Below are positions 1 through 20,469 of a stretch of DNA of 64,000 nt, piece after piece (position 1 is the first letter of the stretch; each line of letters starts with the position of its first letter). The position numbers and the translations under genes are program-made. The notes below the pieces were generated by a model. It was given only the letters and a program-made list of their open reading frames with translations. It did not search any database and was not told where the DNA came from. The DNA comes from Flaccisagitta enflata (Eukaryota > Chaetognatha > Sagittoidea > Aphragmophora), in NCBI GenBank assembly GCA_965153355.1, contig OZ231128.1, forward strand, positions 17,918,001-17,982,000, read 5' to 3'.

Positions 1-169
1 ACAGAGTGAGTGCACTAGCAAGTTCAGGAAAGCTACATACATGTATTGGCCAAAATCTGGTTAAAAAATTGGTGCAGTTAGAATGTGATTCATGAGTTGC
101 CGGACTGAGTCACTACTTTGAATTAATGCATTTGAGAGTGAAAAGAAAAACGAACCAGTCGCCAAAGGG

Positions 170-625
170 CAATATGTGGTCAGCGATACCCGTTGCCCTG
201 CTTTGCATGATTGTTAATTTGATTGAGAGGAAGCAGGGCAGCGGCCCTAATGGGGACAAAGTCCTGTAGAACAGGGGGACTTTTGATAGTCTGTTCAGCT
301 GTTTGTCCGACCGTCCTCCCAGGCCCTCTCAGGCCTGAAATCAACCCTCACAAGCCTGAAATCAACCCTCAAGCCTGAAAATTGTTCTCTCAGGCCTTTA
401 TTCTGCGAGAGCAGGTTTAAGGCTTGAGAGTACAGATTTCAGGCCCGAGAGTGCAGATCGCAGGCCTGAGAGGGCAGATTTAAGGCCTGAAAGGGCAGAT
501 TCCAAGCCTGAAAGGGCAGATTCCAGGTCTGAGAGGGCTGGGCGGGATAAACAGACGGACAAATGGACAAAAGTTCCCCAAGATCTACAGGACTTCGTCC
601 CCTTCTGGGCCGCTGTCCAAACAGC
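170..625. repeat. Composite minisatellite element, copy 1
   Basis: The left end has the family head (CAGCGATACCCGTTGCCCTG, then GCAGCGGCCC and GTCCTGTAGAACA). Units of about 20 bp around CAGGCCTGAAATC follow, and they switch strand near position 400. The right end is an inverted copy of the head (TCTACAGGACTTCGTCCCC). The structure matches the copies at 4998, 15050, 49535 and 59565. Confidence 0.75.
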
Positions 626-738
626 GATCAGACAGAAATCAAAGGTGTGCGACTTTTTTCCAGTTGGCGATAGTCGCCTTCATTGAAGTAATAACTAGAT
701 AGGCAGAACTAGATGTAACGGGTAAAACTGGTACCAAC

Positions 739-10857
<10,119 letters not shown>

Positions 10858-10929
10858 CAATCAACTTAGATAAAGTTTGATGTTCTTTCCAATATTTCAA
10901 CAAATCAGCTTCTCATACTTCCATCAAAA

Positions 10930-11075
10930 GTTTTTAAACCCACTTGTTAACGACCATCTTTCGATGTTTATCAACATACTGAGTCGTAGCATCGTTATCT
11001 GTCACGGCGATACCGGTAAGAGGTGACGACGACGTCAACTGTTTAAAAAATTCTTCCGCAATCGTAGAAAGGTAG
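10930..11075 (-). other. Possible upstream exon of gene A
   Basis: An open minus frame with IAEEFFKQLTSSSPLTGIAV and TTQYVDKHRKMVVN has protein-like composition and a possible AACAA/GTGGGT donor. I cannot find a good acceptor, so it is only a candidate. Confidence 0.3.
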
Positions 11076-11165
11076 GTTATGTAAATAATACTTGTGAGCC
11101 GTATTATCAATGACCGAGATAAGATTGAAAACAGAAAATCGAGAGCAACTGCTGGGGGTGTTTTC

Positions 11166-11250
11166 TCTCTCTCTCTCTCTCTCTTTCTCTTTCTCTTTCT
11201 CTTTCTCTTTCTCTTTCTCTTTCTCTCTCTCTCTCTCTCTTTCTTTTTAT
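11166..11250. repeat. (CT)n/(CTTTCT)n microsatellite
   Basis: CT dinucleotides flank a (TTTCTC)n core of about eight units. Confidence 0.9.
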
Positions 11251-11254
11251 TTTC

Positions 11255-11970
11255 TCACACAGACGCACAAATTAGGAAAAAGAACGATTCAACAAACGAG
11301 CACGAGGTCTGATTTCGAAGGAGAATCTGGTGATCTTCAATTGGCACGACATGAGGTTAACCGTATGCGGGTCAAAACGAGCCGCTCATCGCAGTATCGG
11401 ACCAACAATTCGTAGTTGGCTAAAGATTACGAGGTCAAAGCGGACCCGCTGATCGGTAATCATCCCCCCGTTTTATAGCTGCGAATAAGTGCAGTCATAA
11501 GAACAAAAGCCTCGTTAATGCTCGCAATATCATGTCTGTGTCCTCAGGGGATAAGTGCTACCCGGTCATACCCGGGTCCTTTTTTTGTGGTTTCGTTTGT
11601 TTTTTCTGTATTTGTTCCATCGCCGCCGCCCTGCTCCTGCGATTCTTAGAATATCCGCTTAGTTTTGAAATTTTGCAAATTATGAAACTCAGCTCATTCG
11701 GCCCACTTCCGGTTGGTGCGTGATCAATAACGCACGCGACTTGACTCGCACCAAGGTAGCGCTTCTTATCATCAACCTCCTTCCGCTTCACGCAAAACAC
11801 GAGAATGAAACGCAACCAAGTTAAAGTTAGATGTTTAAAAACTTTTTAATCGGCAGAAACTTTGGGTGCTGTGATGCGCACAAGACGAAAATACAATGTG
11901 GGTAGAAAATTAATCCTGTGTAGAAGTTTGGCATGAGTACGGAGATCTTAAATGAAGCAGAAACAGCCGA
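11255..11970. other. No supported gene
   Basis: Mixed-composition sequence with a short CGGTAATC/GATTAC-type inverted word. Open frames on the minus strand at 11558-11815 have no splice signals that fit a neighbour. Confidence 0.35.
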
Positions 11971-11973
11971 ATT

Positions 11974-12094
11974 TTAATCCTCCACGACTTTTTGAAACGC
12001 CCGACGAATAGAAACCCTTTTCGACTCGAGATAATCGCTGTCCAAAGACAAAGAATCTTCCATGCAAGCTTCGGCGCGAAACGACGCCCGAACT
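11974..12094 (-). CDS. Orphan terminal exon of a minus-strand gene
   Basis: The acceptor is TTTGCTCAG at 12095-12096. After one base of a split codon the frame reads VRASFRAEACMEDSLSLDSD, LESKRVSIRRAFQKVVED and a TAA stop at 11974-11976. The composition is convincingly coding. The exon needs a preceding phase 2 donor. A possible one is GAGGT/GTACGA inside the last exon of gene B, 6 kb upstream across repeats, which would give gene B an alternative C-terminus. Otherwise its other exons are missing or lost. Confidence 0.5.
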
Positions 12095-12140
12095 CTGAGC
12101 AAATACGAGTTATATGTAAATGAGTTATATGTAAATGATA

Positions 12141-13126
12141 AACCAGCAGTGGGGGTGAGAGATGTCAGAAAGTAAAGACGTCATCACTGCGCAAAGCTTT
12201 TTGATGAGTGAGCATTTAGGTGCTTCACATAGCAATGGTTGTTTTTTTCCTGTTCACCCCTTAGAGTAGCTAATTTCAAAACCAATTTTTATTTTTCTTT
12301 TATCAAAAATTATTCATTTTGAGTTGTGTGATAAATTGTGTTTGATGACTTAATTTGCATAATGCAGAAGCATAAAACAATATGCTGATATTCTTTGAAG
12401 TAGTTTTTATTAATTTTTACTTATTATAAAATAATTAATCTGCTTTATAGTAAGCTCCTTCATAGTTTATATTGTTACATTTTTTTATTTTTTTTTCAAA
12501 CACTAATTTTTTAAAACAAAAAAATTTTTAAATAATAAAATAACCCATGATTTTTTTTATTTCTGGGATTTTCGTTAGAACTTTTAAATCAAAACAAAAT
12601 GAAGAATTTAAATAAAGAAAAAGCTTAAAAACAAACCAGCAGTGGGGGTGAGAGATGTCAGAAAGTAAAGACGTCATCACTGCGCAAAGCTTTTTGATGA
12701 GTGAGCATTTAGGTGCTTCACATAGCAATGGTTGTTTTTTTCCTGTTCACCCCTTAGAGTAGCTAATTTCAAAACCAATTTTTATTTTTCTTTTATCAAA
12801 AATTATTCATTTTGAGTTGTGTGATAAATTGTGTTTGATGACTTAATTTGCATAATGCAGAAGCATAAAACAATATGCTGATATTCTTTGAAGTAGTTTT
12901 TATTAATTTTTACTTATTATAAAATAATTAATCTGCTTTATAGTAAGCTCCTTCATAGTTTATATTGTTACATTTTTTTATTTTTTTTTCAAACACTAAT
13001 TTTTTAAAACAAAAAAATTTTTAAATAATAAAATAACCCATGATTTTTTTTATTTCTGGGATTTTCGTTAGAACTTTTAAATCAAAACAAAATGAAGAAT
13101 TTAAATAAAGAAAAAGCTTAAAAACA
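12141..13126. repeat. 493-bp tandem duplication
   Basis: AACCAGCAGTGGGGGTGAGA begins at 12141 and again at 12634; the whole 493-bp unit is repeated nearly without change. A truncated third relative lies near 14366-14490. AT-rich and non-coding. Confidence 0.9.
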
Positions 13127-13152
13127 ACAGTCCTCGACTGTAGTCTATTTGG

Positions 13153-13545
13153 TGTCTGACCCGGCTACTCAGTCTGACCCGGCTACTCAGTCTGACCCGG
13201 CTACTCAGTCTGACCCGGCTACTCAGTCTGACCCGGCTACTCAGTCTGACCCGGCTACTCAGTCTGACCCGGCTACTCAGTCTGACCCGGCTACTCAGTC
13301 TGACCCGGCTACTCAGTCTGACCCGGCTACTCAGTCTGACCCGGCTACTCAGTCTGACCCGGCTACTCAGTCTGACCCGGCTACTCAGTCTGACCCGGCT
13401 ACTCAGTCTGACCCGGCTACTCAGTCTGACCCGGCTACTCAGTCTGACCCGGCTACTCAGTCTGACCCGGCTACTCAGTTTGACCCGGCTACTCAGTCTG
13501 ACCCGGCTACTCAGTCTGACCCGGCTACTCAGTCTGACCCAGCTA
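13153..13545. repeat. 18-bp minisatellite, about 22 units
   Basis: Perfect TCTGACCCGGCTACTCAG units. The period is a multiple of three, so one frame is open as a Ser-Asp-Pro-Ala-Thr-Gln repeat; nothing supports translation. The same repeat is found at 15694. Confidence 0.95.
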
Positions 13546-14560
13546 CCAATTGCATACCTTGAAGTTCATGGTGGCATACCTTGCAGCCTATAATGGCATA
13601 CCTTGAAGCCCATGATGGCATTCCTTGAAGTCCATGAAAGCATGTACCTTTTATTTCAACAATAAAAAAGATAACAAAAAATTTTCAAATTTATCAAAAA
13701 AAAAAAAATTTCAAAAAAAAAAAAAAAAATTCAAATTATTTTCAAAGAAAAAAAAAATATTTCAAAAAAAAAAATTTTTTTTTCCAAAGGAAAAAAAATT
13801 TTCAAAAAAAAAAAATTTTATTTAAAAAAAAATTTTTTTTTTAAAAAAAAAAAAAAATTTCAATGAAAAAAATTTCCAAAAAAAAAAAAAAAAAAGATTT
13901 TAAGTCCAGGATACAATGTTACTAGATACATCATAAATACCCTTATATATTCTTAACCAACACTCAGAATTTACTGAAATCTTGCAGGGGAGCTTTAATT
14001 GATGCAATGAACCTTCACAACAAGTTTGAACAACATAGGTGAACCTTTTCTACCCTTCCCCTATGTAAATTGCACGAGTCTAGGAATTAATATTACTAGC
14101 AAAATACCCTAATATCTTCTAAACCAGTACTCAGAATTATCTGAAATCTTGCAGGGGAGCTTAAATTACTACAATGAACTTCCAAAACAAGTTTAAACAA
14201 CATTGGTGAACCTTTACTACCCTTCCCCTATGTAAATAAGTTCAGGAATTAGTATTACTACAAATATAATAGGCAAAGGGTATTAAATATTTATGAATGT
14301 TGTTGAAAGTTGGTACACAGGTTAGTAATGCCCTCAAAATAACACTGACCAAGTTTCATCAACATCTGAGTTTTTTTTCAAACACTAATTTTTTAAAACA
14401 AAAAAACAAATAATAAAATAACGATTATTTCTGGGATTTTCGTTAGAACTTTTAAATCAAAACAAAATGAAGAATTTAAATAAAGAAAAATGATTATTTT
14501 TATGATTTTTGCATTTTTACATTATCTTAATAAGGTGAAAGGATTCTTCAAACTTTTGCT
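13546..14560. repeat. Downstream block, copy 1 of a large duplication
   Basis: CATACCTTGAAGTCCATGATGG-type short repeats, an A-rich tract (13665-13900), then two direct copies of a roughly 190-bp unit carrying CTTGCAGGGGAGCTT. The same order recurs at 16346-17205. Confidence 0.85.
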
Positions 14561-14564
14561 ATGT

Positions 14565-14940
14565 GAAGCACCCAAGTGAGCATGCAATGACTGACAAGAG
14601 ACTTGAGGCCACTCTCGATTTCGAATTAATTTGATTGATATCATTGTCAAATCGATTTGAGGTCAGCCTTAAAGCCCGCCTCTGAATCATCGTTTGTGGC
14701 TTATAATGCTCAACTTAGCAACCATAAGCCAGCGGTACCGAGGCTCTGTTTTTAGAATCAATATTCATTAATAGAGTACTACACACCCGGGAAAAACCAC
14801 TTTTTGGTATTGGCCGGTAAAACGGGAGAAATCACGATCGTCCGTCCACAACTTTAGAAGGAATCCGTCGCCCAATAGGCAGATATTCAATCGTCCTGAG
14901 TTCTGAGCGTCAACTGAGACCGAAAAGTGCTTTGCTTCCT
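14565..14940. other. No feature
   Basis: Low-repeat sequence between the duplicated block and the (GA)n run; no coding or element signal. Confidence 0.35.
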
Positions 14941-14946
14941 GGAAAC

Positions 14947-14948
<2 letters not shown>

Positions 14949-15029
<81 letters not shown>

Positions 15030-15045
15030 GAGAGAGAGATAGAGA
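14949..15045. repeat. (GA)n microsatellite
   Basis: GA dinucleotides, directly followed by the head of a composite element (AAGTCATCCAAGGATCGC). The same GA-then-head arrangement occurs at 54415-54600. Confidence 0.95.
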
Positions 15046-15049
15046 AAGA

Positions 15050-15605
15050 ACAAGTCATCCAAGGATCGCACATGGTCAGCGGTACCCGATGCCCTGCTTT
15101 GAGTGATTAGCTGAAGAAGTGGAGTGAGAGCAGGGCAGCGGCCCCAAAGGGCCGATGTCCTGTAGGACACAGGGGTGAATTTCCATACGTCCTGAGAGGA
15201 CATATTTGGGGTAATTTTCCGTGATATTCATCGGGAATTTTGCATTTTTTTCAGTTTTTTGTCAATTTGCCATGTTATTCAATGAGAATTTGAAGCCTGA
15301 GAGGCTGGGTTTAAGGCCCAAGAGGCTGGATTTAAGGCCCAAGAGGCTGGATTTGAGGCTTGAGAGGAGGGATTTGAGGCCTGAGAGGCTGGATTTGAGG
15401 CCTGAGAGGTCAGATTTGAGGCCTGAGAGGCTGGATTTGAGGCCTGAGAGGCTGGATTTGAGGCCTGAGAGGCTTGAGAAGCTTCGGAGGGGGGGGGGAC
15501 GTACGGACGGACGTACGGACGGACGTACGTACGTACGGACGGACGTAAGGAAATTCACCCCTGTGTCCTACAGGACATCGGCCCTTTGGGGCCGCTGCCC
15601 AAAAA
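15050..15605. repeat. Composite minisatellite element
   Basis: The head is ATCCAAGGATCGCACATGG with GGTACCCGATGCCCTGC and CCTGTAGGACACAGGGG. About nine units of GAGGCCTGAGAGGCTGGATT run from 15290 to 15480, followed by (GGACGTAC)n. The inverted tail CCTGTGTCCTACAGGACAT ends in GCCGCTGCCCAAAAA. Confidence 0.85.
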
Positions 15606-15693
15606 GAGAGAGAGAAAGAAAAAGAGAGAAAGAAAAAGAGAGAGAGAAAGAAAAAAGCTTAAAAACAACAGTCCTCGACAGTAGTCTATTTGG

Positions 15694-16345
15694 TGTCCGA
15701 CCCGGCTACTCAGTCTGACCCGGCTACTCAGTCTGACCCGGCTACTCAGTCTGACCCGGCTACTCAGTCTGACCCGGCTACTCAGTCTGACCCGGCTACT
15801 CAGTCTGACCCGGCTACTCAGTCTGACCCGGCTACTCAGTCTGACCCGGCTACTCAGTCTGACCCGGCTACTCAGTCTGACCCGGCTACTCAGTCTGACC
15901 CGGCTACTCAGTCTGACCCGGCTACTCAGTCTGACCCGGCTACTCAGTCTGACCCGGCTACTCAGTCTGACCCGCTACTCAGTCTGACCCGCTACTCAGT
16001 CTGACCTGCTACTCAGTCTGACCCGCTACTCAGTCTGACCCGGCTACTCAGTCTGACCTCACTCAGTCTGACCCGGCTACTCAGTCTGACCCGGCTACTC
16101 AGTCTGACCCGCTACTCAGTCTGACCGGCCTCAGTCTGACCCGGCTACTCAGTCTGACCCGGCTACTCAGTCTGACCTGCTACTCAGTCTGACCCGGCTA
16201 CTCAGTCTGACCCGGCTACTCAGTCTGACCCGGCTACTCAGTCTGACCCGGCTACTCAGTCTGACCCGGCTACTCAGTCTGACCCGGCTACTCAGTCTGA
16301 CCCGGCTACTCAGTCTGACCCGGCTACTCAGTCTGACCCAGCTAC
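15694..16345. repeat. 18-bp minisatellite, about 36 units, degenerate centre
   Basis: The same TCTGACCCGGCTACTCAG unit as at 13153, with one- to several-base deletions (CCCGCTACTCAG) concentrated at 15970-16190. The flanks AACAACAGTCCTCGAC and GCTACCAATTGCATACC match the first locus. Confidence 0.95.
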
Positions 16346-17205
16346 CAATTGCATACCTTGAAGTCCATGGTGGCATACTTTGCAGCCTATGATGGCATAC
16401 CTTGAAGTCCATGATAGCATACCTTGAAGTCCATGATGGCATACCTTGAAGTCCATGATGGCATTCCTTGAAGTCCATGAAAGCATACCTTATAATCAAA
16501 CAATAAAAAAGATACATAAAAAATTTTCAAAAAATTTTGAAAAAAAAATTTTCAAAAAAAAATTTCCAAAAAAAAATTTCAAAAAAAAAAAAAGAATTTA
16601 AAAAAAAATTAAAAACAAAAAAAAAAACAAACAAAAAAAAAATTCAAAAAAAAAATTCAAAAAAAAAAAATTTGTTTTCCAAAAAAAAATTTTTTCGAAA
16701 AAAAATTCTTGAGTCCAGGAAATAATGTTACAAGATACATCATAAATACCCTTATATTCTCTTAACCAATACTCAGAATTTACTGAAATCTTGCAGGGGA
16801 GCTTTAATTGATGTAATGAACCTTCACAACAAGTTTGAACAACATTGGTGAACCTTTACTACCCTTCCCCTATGTAAATTGCACAAGTCTAGGAATTAAT
16901 ATTACTAGCAAAATACCCTAATATCTTCTAAACCAATACTCAGAATTATCTGAAACCTTGCAGGGGAGCTTTAATTGGTGCAATGAACCTTCATATCAAG
17001 TTAGAACAACATTGGTTAACCTTTCCTACCATTCCCCTATGAAAATTGCACAAGTCCAGGAATTGATATTACTACAAAAATAATAGGCAAAGGGTATTAA
17101 ATATTAATGAATGTTGTTGAAAGTTGGTACCCAGGTTAGTAATGCCCTTAAAATAACACTGACCAAGTTTCATCAACATCTGAGTTGTGGTTCTCAAGTT
17201 TTTAA
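16346..17205. repeat. Downstream block, copy 2 of the large duplication
   Basis: Repeats the order of 13546-14560: CATACCTTGAAGTCCATG units, an A-rich tract, and two units with CTTGCAGGGGAGCTTTAATT. Confidence 0.85.
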
Positions 17206-17289
17206 GGGTTGAGACAACAACAAACAAACGACTCACTACACGATCAAGGCTATGTTATAGTCCTCGACGTAAACTGATCGTCGAGGACA

Positions 17290-17352
17290 AAAAAGAGAGA
17301 GAAAGAAAAAGAAAGAAAGAGAGAGAGAAAGACAAAGAAAGAAAGAAAGAAA

Positions 17353-17392
<40 letters not shown>

Positions 17393-17398
17393 AAGAAA

Positions 17399-17458
<60 letters not shown>

Positions 17459-17462
17459 AAAA
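17290..17462. repeat. (GAAA)n microsatellite
   Basis: GAAA tetramers with GAGA interruptions. Non-coding. Confidence 0.95.
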
Positions 17463-17810
17463 TAGGCAGACAGACAGGAAAAGAAAGATAGGCTACTTCT
17501 AAACACAGTGCCAATTGGGAGGAGCGTTCAGTTTGCGATGTCGCGCCACCAAAACTGTGGTTCACCACTTGAACGAGTATCAAACTACCAAAGGGCCGGT
17601 TAAAATGATAAGTGACGATATGATAGGGAAATAACGACTACACAAAATCAGTGTCGAAAGACGATATACCGTCCGAGAGGATAGGCACTACATTGATACC
17701 AAATCAACATTGTCCCACATTGGCAAACGACACTGGCAAACATTCTTAGAAAGCGAGGCATCATTGACAGAGATCGAAGATGAATGACGGTATGACACTA
17801 AAGTGGAAAC

Positions 17811-17945
17811 AAGGCCGGATACACGGCACCCCAGTCGCGGACGGTAGGGCAGGGGTAGTAACGCGAAAACTGCTCGCAATTCAAAAATGTAACGGACGTC
17901 CAGACGGAGGAACAGACAGACGGAAGGACTGACGCAGTAAGGTGG
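17811..17945. repeat. GTCGCGTGC-family fragment
   Basis: AACAAGGCCGGATACACGGC, CCCAGTCGCGGACGGTAGGG and GACGGAGGAACAGACAGACG. It ends about 25 bp from the stop codon of gene B. Confidence 0.65.
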
Positions 17946-17969
17946 AGAGTTGCGTGTCCTGCACTAAAA

Positions 17970-18095
17970 TTAAAAATCGCCGAATAGAATTGCCTGTAAT
18001 TTCCGCGTGTTCCCCGGATGACGGGCATACTCGTACACCTCGAGAAGGTGTGCGCAAACATTGGGAATCTGCATAGCGTTTGTCTGATCGGCATC
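17970..18095 (-). CDS. Gene B exon 6 (terminal)
   Basis: The acceptor is AATTTCGTAG at 18096-18097. The frame continues phase 0 from exon 5: DADQTNAMQIPNVCAHLLE, VYEYARHPGNTRKLQ and ILFGDF, then TAA at 17970-17972. A donor-like GAG/GTGTAC inside it (18037-18038) leaves open an alternative continuation. Confidence 0.55.
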   Translation of the reverse strand, partial: DADQTNAMQIPNVCAHLLEVYEYARHPGNTRKLQAILFGDF

Positions 18096-19302
18096 CTACG
18101 AAATTCCAGGTGAAAGAATTATGGGTTATCACTCGACGGCAAAACCGACACGTCGCATCTCACGCGTAAAAGAGTCGAACATGGCAAAGGAGATCGAAAA
18201 TCTCAATACAGCTGCATAGAGCTAGCACGAGCAGTAGAATGGGCGCAATTTGGACATTGCACTGAAACATTTCCATGCATTTTTCATGTTCCATTTGCAT
18301 AAATAGAGCCCATCCTATTGGAAAATCGATTTTGACTTGATCTAGGCAATCTGTTGTTGTATAGAATGTCTATGAAGTGCTGGGAAACGGTGTTTTATTT
18401 GAATGCCCAAATTGAGCCCATTCTAGTGAGCAGATCAGCGAAGCATCTCAGACGCATGACGGAGACAGCTCTCGAGATGTAACCACGATTTGTGTGTACA
18501 CATATATACCCGGTGTATATCATATACCGGTCCGACGACAACGTGCAGCTGGTTGAGCTTGTTGACGATTCTTCTGGCGTCGGCAAAGTCGGGTCGATTG
18601 TCGGCGACGTTGTTGATGATGGCGCCGTCGATGCTCGAAAGATCCACCACGAAAAGACGCTTCATCAACAGGAACCGATCGCAGGGACGAAGGCGCTCCC
18701 AAAACCAGGCGGGGATGTGGAAGCCAAAAGGAGCCGCATCGGCGTACATACTGATGATGTGATATTGGTGGTGGGGGAGAGAACCATCTTCATACACGGA
18801 CGGTCACAATAAAACAAGTGACGCGAGATCACAATATCGTTGCGGACGGATGGGCAGGGGCATCCAACCCCAATCCTCACCCAAACCCCCACCCCACATC
18901 CCTTCCAAACACGAACATGCACAAAAAGTGTCTAAAGCACTCGTTTCGCCATTTTTCAACTCGATCACCTTGGACAGACCGACGCGACGGATCAACGGAC
19001 GGACAAAGCCTCTCATAGAGTTGCGCGTCTGCATCTAAAAAGACTAACATGAGCAGACAAACAGAGTCAAACAAACAAACAAAATGACGTCAATGGATAA
19101 CTAGGGAAGGGCCAAGACCTAGCCAAAATGAAGCGTAATTCACGTTGAAACTGGCGAAAAATGATGGCATCGTGTTCGTTTAATGGTCGAGAATATTTGA
19201 CGACGCTGATGAACGACGACGAAGTTGAGGCGACTTCCGGTGGTGGAAGCGAGGAAAAAACGCCGCTTGAGGCATCCGACTTAAAGGACATGTCAAAGAT
19301 AG

Positions 19303-19394
<92 letters not shown>

Positions 19395-20463
19395 AAAAGC
19401 TAAAGAATAGATAAGGAAAGAAGCCAGATAGAAGGAAAACAGGCAGAGAGAAAGAAGAAAAGAATGAAAGAAAGAAAGGTAGAAAAGAAAGAGAAGAAAG
19501 AAAAGAAAGAGAAGAAAGAAACAGAGTAAAGGATATGCAGAACTGAGAAAGCAACTATTACACCGCAGGTTAATAGTAGATCAAAACCGGTATCGTTGCC
19601 TGGAAAATCCAGGAACCACGGATTCATCAAACAGAGAGCATACTGAAAGTTCCTCCAGAAACTTGGGTCGCCTGATCCACGTAAACAGGTTTTCCGCGTA
19701 CAGATCGCGCACGGGCGTTAGTGGAATGAATCTTTGCCTAGCTTTTCCCTTTATCAGAGTTCTTCTTTCTCGCGACCCTGTCGGCGTACAATTGGAAATA
19801 CCATGTGACAAAATACTAATTACTTTTTTAAATTTTTATGTCAACTCAGTGTCCAATTTAATGATGGGCAATCTAGAGGTGACATGGCGTGAAAAGAACG
19901 AGCGATTGAACGTTTGTGGGCGATGGTGGATAGACGGTTATATCTAAATTGAGGGATGAGCTGATGACGATTTCTTTTTCCACTCCAAGACGTTGACTCA
20001 GAAGTAGAAAGAGACCGATAGTCGATGAGTCACTGACCTTTCCCTTTGCCTTTCTTCGGCTGACGATGATCCTGGTAAGTCAACCGATCTGGACAACGGA
20101 GATCGTTTACTGGCCGCAGTCTCGCCGTGTAATTTCCTTGATCTATAGGGACCAAAGATATATAAGCATTGCATCTGCCAATGAGTTTTAGATGATTGAT
20201 GTGCCTCAATTTAAGATCATCCTGCAGTATACATAAATTCTACAATTAACAGATACTTCTAAAGAGGATTTATAACTATGTTGAGGAAAGTATTGCCATC
20301 TCGCAGTTAAAGAGAAAGGACTAATACGGAAATTATGATAAGGAAAGCTATGCAGAGTTAGTTCTCCAATCGTATATTGATTAATGGAAGAAGCAAGTCA
20401 GTCACCGTGACCCTCCGGGGCGCGATCGGGATCATCAACGTTAGACAGACGTCGTTTGGGCAT
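17970..20463 (-). CDS. Gene B: unidentified 257-residue protein, complete
   Basis: Six exons join in frame from an ATG at 20463: 20406-20463, 20038-20142, 19644-19777, 19152-19279, 18528-18750 and 17970-18095. The total is 774 bp including the stop. The N-terminus is basic (MPKRRLSN). Residues 45-70 are Lys/Arg-rich (KKGKGKGSRERRTL). A Ser/Pro linker covers 100-120, and a globular-looking part follows at 125-257 with DAAPFGFHIPAWFWERLRP, KRLFVVDLSSIDGAI and VNKLNQLHVVVG. No signal peptide or membrane segment. The KRLFVVDLSSIDG segment faintly recalls a lipoxygenase motif, but the rest does not support that family. The exon 4 donor (CGCCA/GTTTCA) is the weakest border. Function unknown. Confidence 0.6.
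18528..18750 (-). CDS. Gene B exon 5
   Basis: The acceptor is ATCATCAG at 18751-18752 and the donor GGACCG/GTATAT at 18526-18527. It carries the most protein-like part (HIPAWFWERLRPCDRF, MKRLFVVDLSSIDG, FADARRIVNKL). One leading base completes a split codon and it ends in phase 0. Confidence 0.65.
18806..19038. repeat. GTCGCGTGC-family repeat
   Basis: Shares AAGTGACGCGAGATCACAAT, GATGGGCAGGGGCATCCAAC and ACGGACGGACAAAGCCTC with an inverted copy at 38458-38670. It lies in the intron between gene B exons 4 and 5. Confidence 0.8.
19152..19279 (-). CDS. Gene B exon 4 (Ser/Pro-rich)
   Basis: The acceptor is CCTTTAAG at 19280-19281, downstream of a long (CT)n tract on this strand. The frame gives SDASSGVFSSLPPPEVAS and KYSRPLNEHDAIIFR. 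The donor at 19150-19151 is weak but gives the phase 2 end that exon 5 requires. The opposite strand is also open from an ATG at 19161; the minus reading is preferred because it fits both neighbours. Confidence 0.55.
19305..19395. repeat. (GA)n microsatellite next to a splice site
   Basis: On the transcribed strand this is (CT)n, ending about 25 bp before the acceptor of gene B exon 4. GAAA-type purine-rich sequence continues to about 19530. Confidence 0.9.
19644..19777 (-). CDS. Gene B exon 3
   Basis: The acceptor is TACGCCGACAG at 19778-19779 and the donor CTTTCA/GTATGC at 19642-19643. The frame contains SRERRTLIKGKARQRF, IPLTPVRDLYAENLF and WIRRPKFLEELS. Confidence 0.6.
20038..20142 (-). 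CDS. Gene B exon 2
   Basis: The acceptor is CCCTATAG at 20143-20144 and the donor GGGAAAG/GTCAGT at 20036-20037. The frame is QGNYTARLRPVNDLRCPD, LTYQDHRQP and then a Lys/Gly run. Two leading and one trailing bases match the neighbours. Confidence 0.65.
20406..20463 (-). CDS. Gene B exon 1, start codon
   Basis: ATG at 20461-20463, then PKRRLSNVDDPDRAPEGH and the donor CACG/GTGACT at 20404-20405 leaving one base. The join restores an Asp codon with exon 2. Confidence 0.6.
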
Positions 20464-20469
20464 AGTAGC

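Noticed and set aside
13149-16004. Ser-Asp-Pro-Ala-Thr-Gln repeat proteins
   Set aside because: The 18-bp minisatellite is divisible by three so it stays open; no conserved start, no exon borders, and indels at the second locus break the frame.
18528-18750. Lipoxygenase identity for gene B
   Set aside because: Only a short KRLFVVDLSSIDG resemblance; the iron-binding His motifs and overall sequence of lipoxygenases are absent.
19161-19403. Plus-strand frame starting MMASCSFNGREYL
   Set aside because: It runs into (GA)n; the minus-strand reading fits the phases of both neighbouring exons of gene B.
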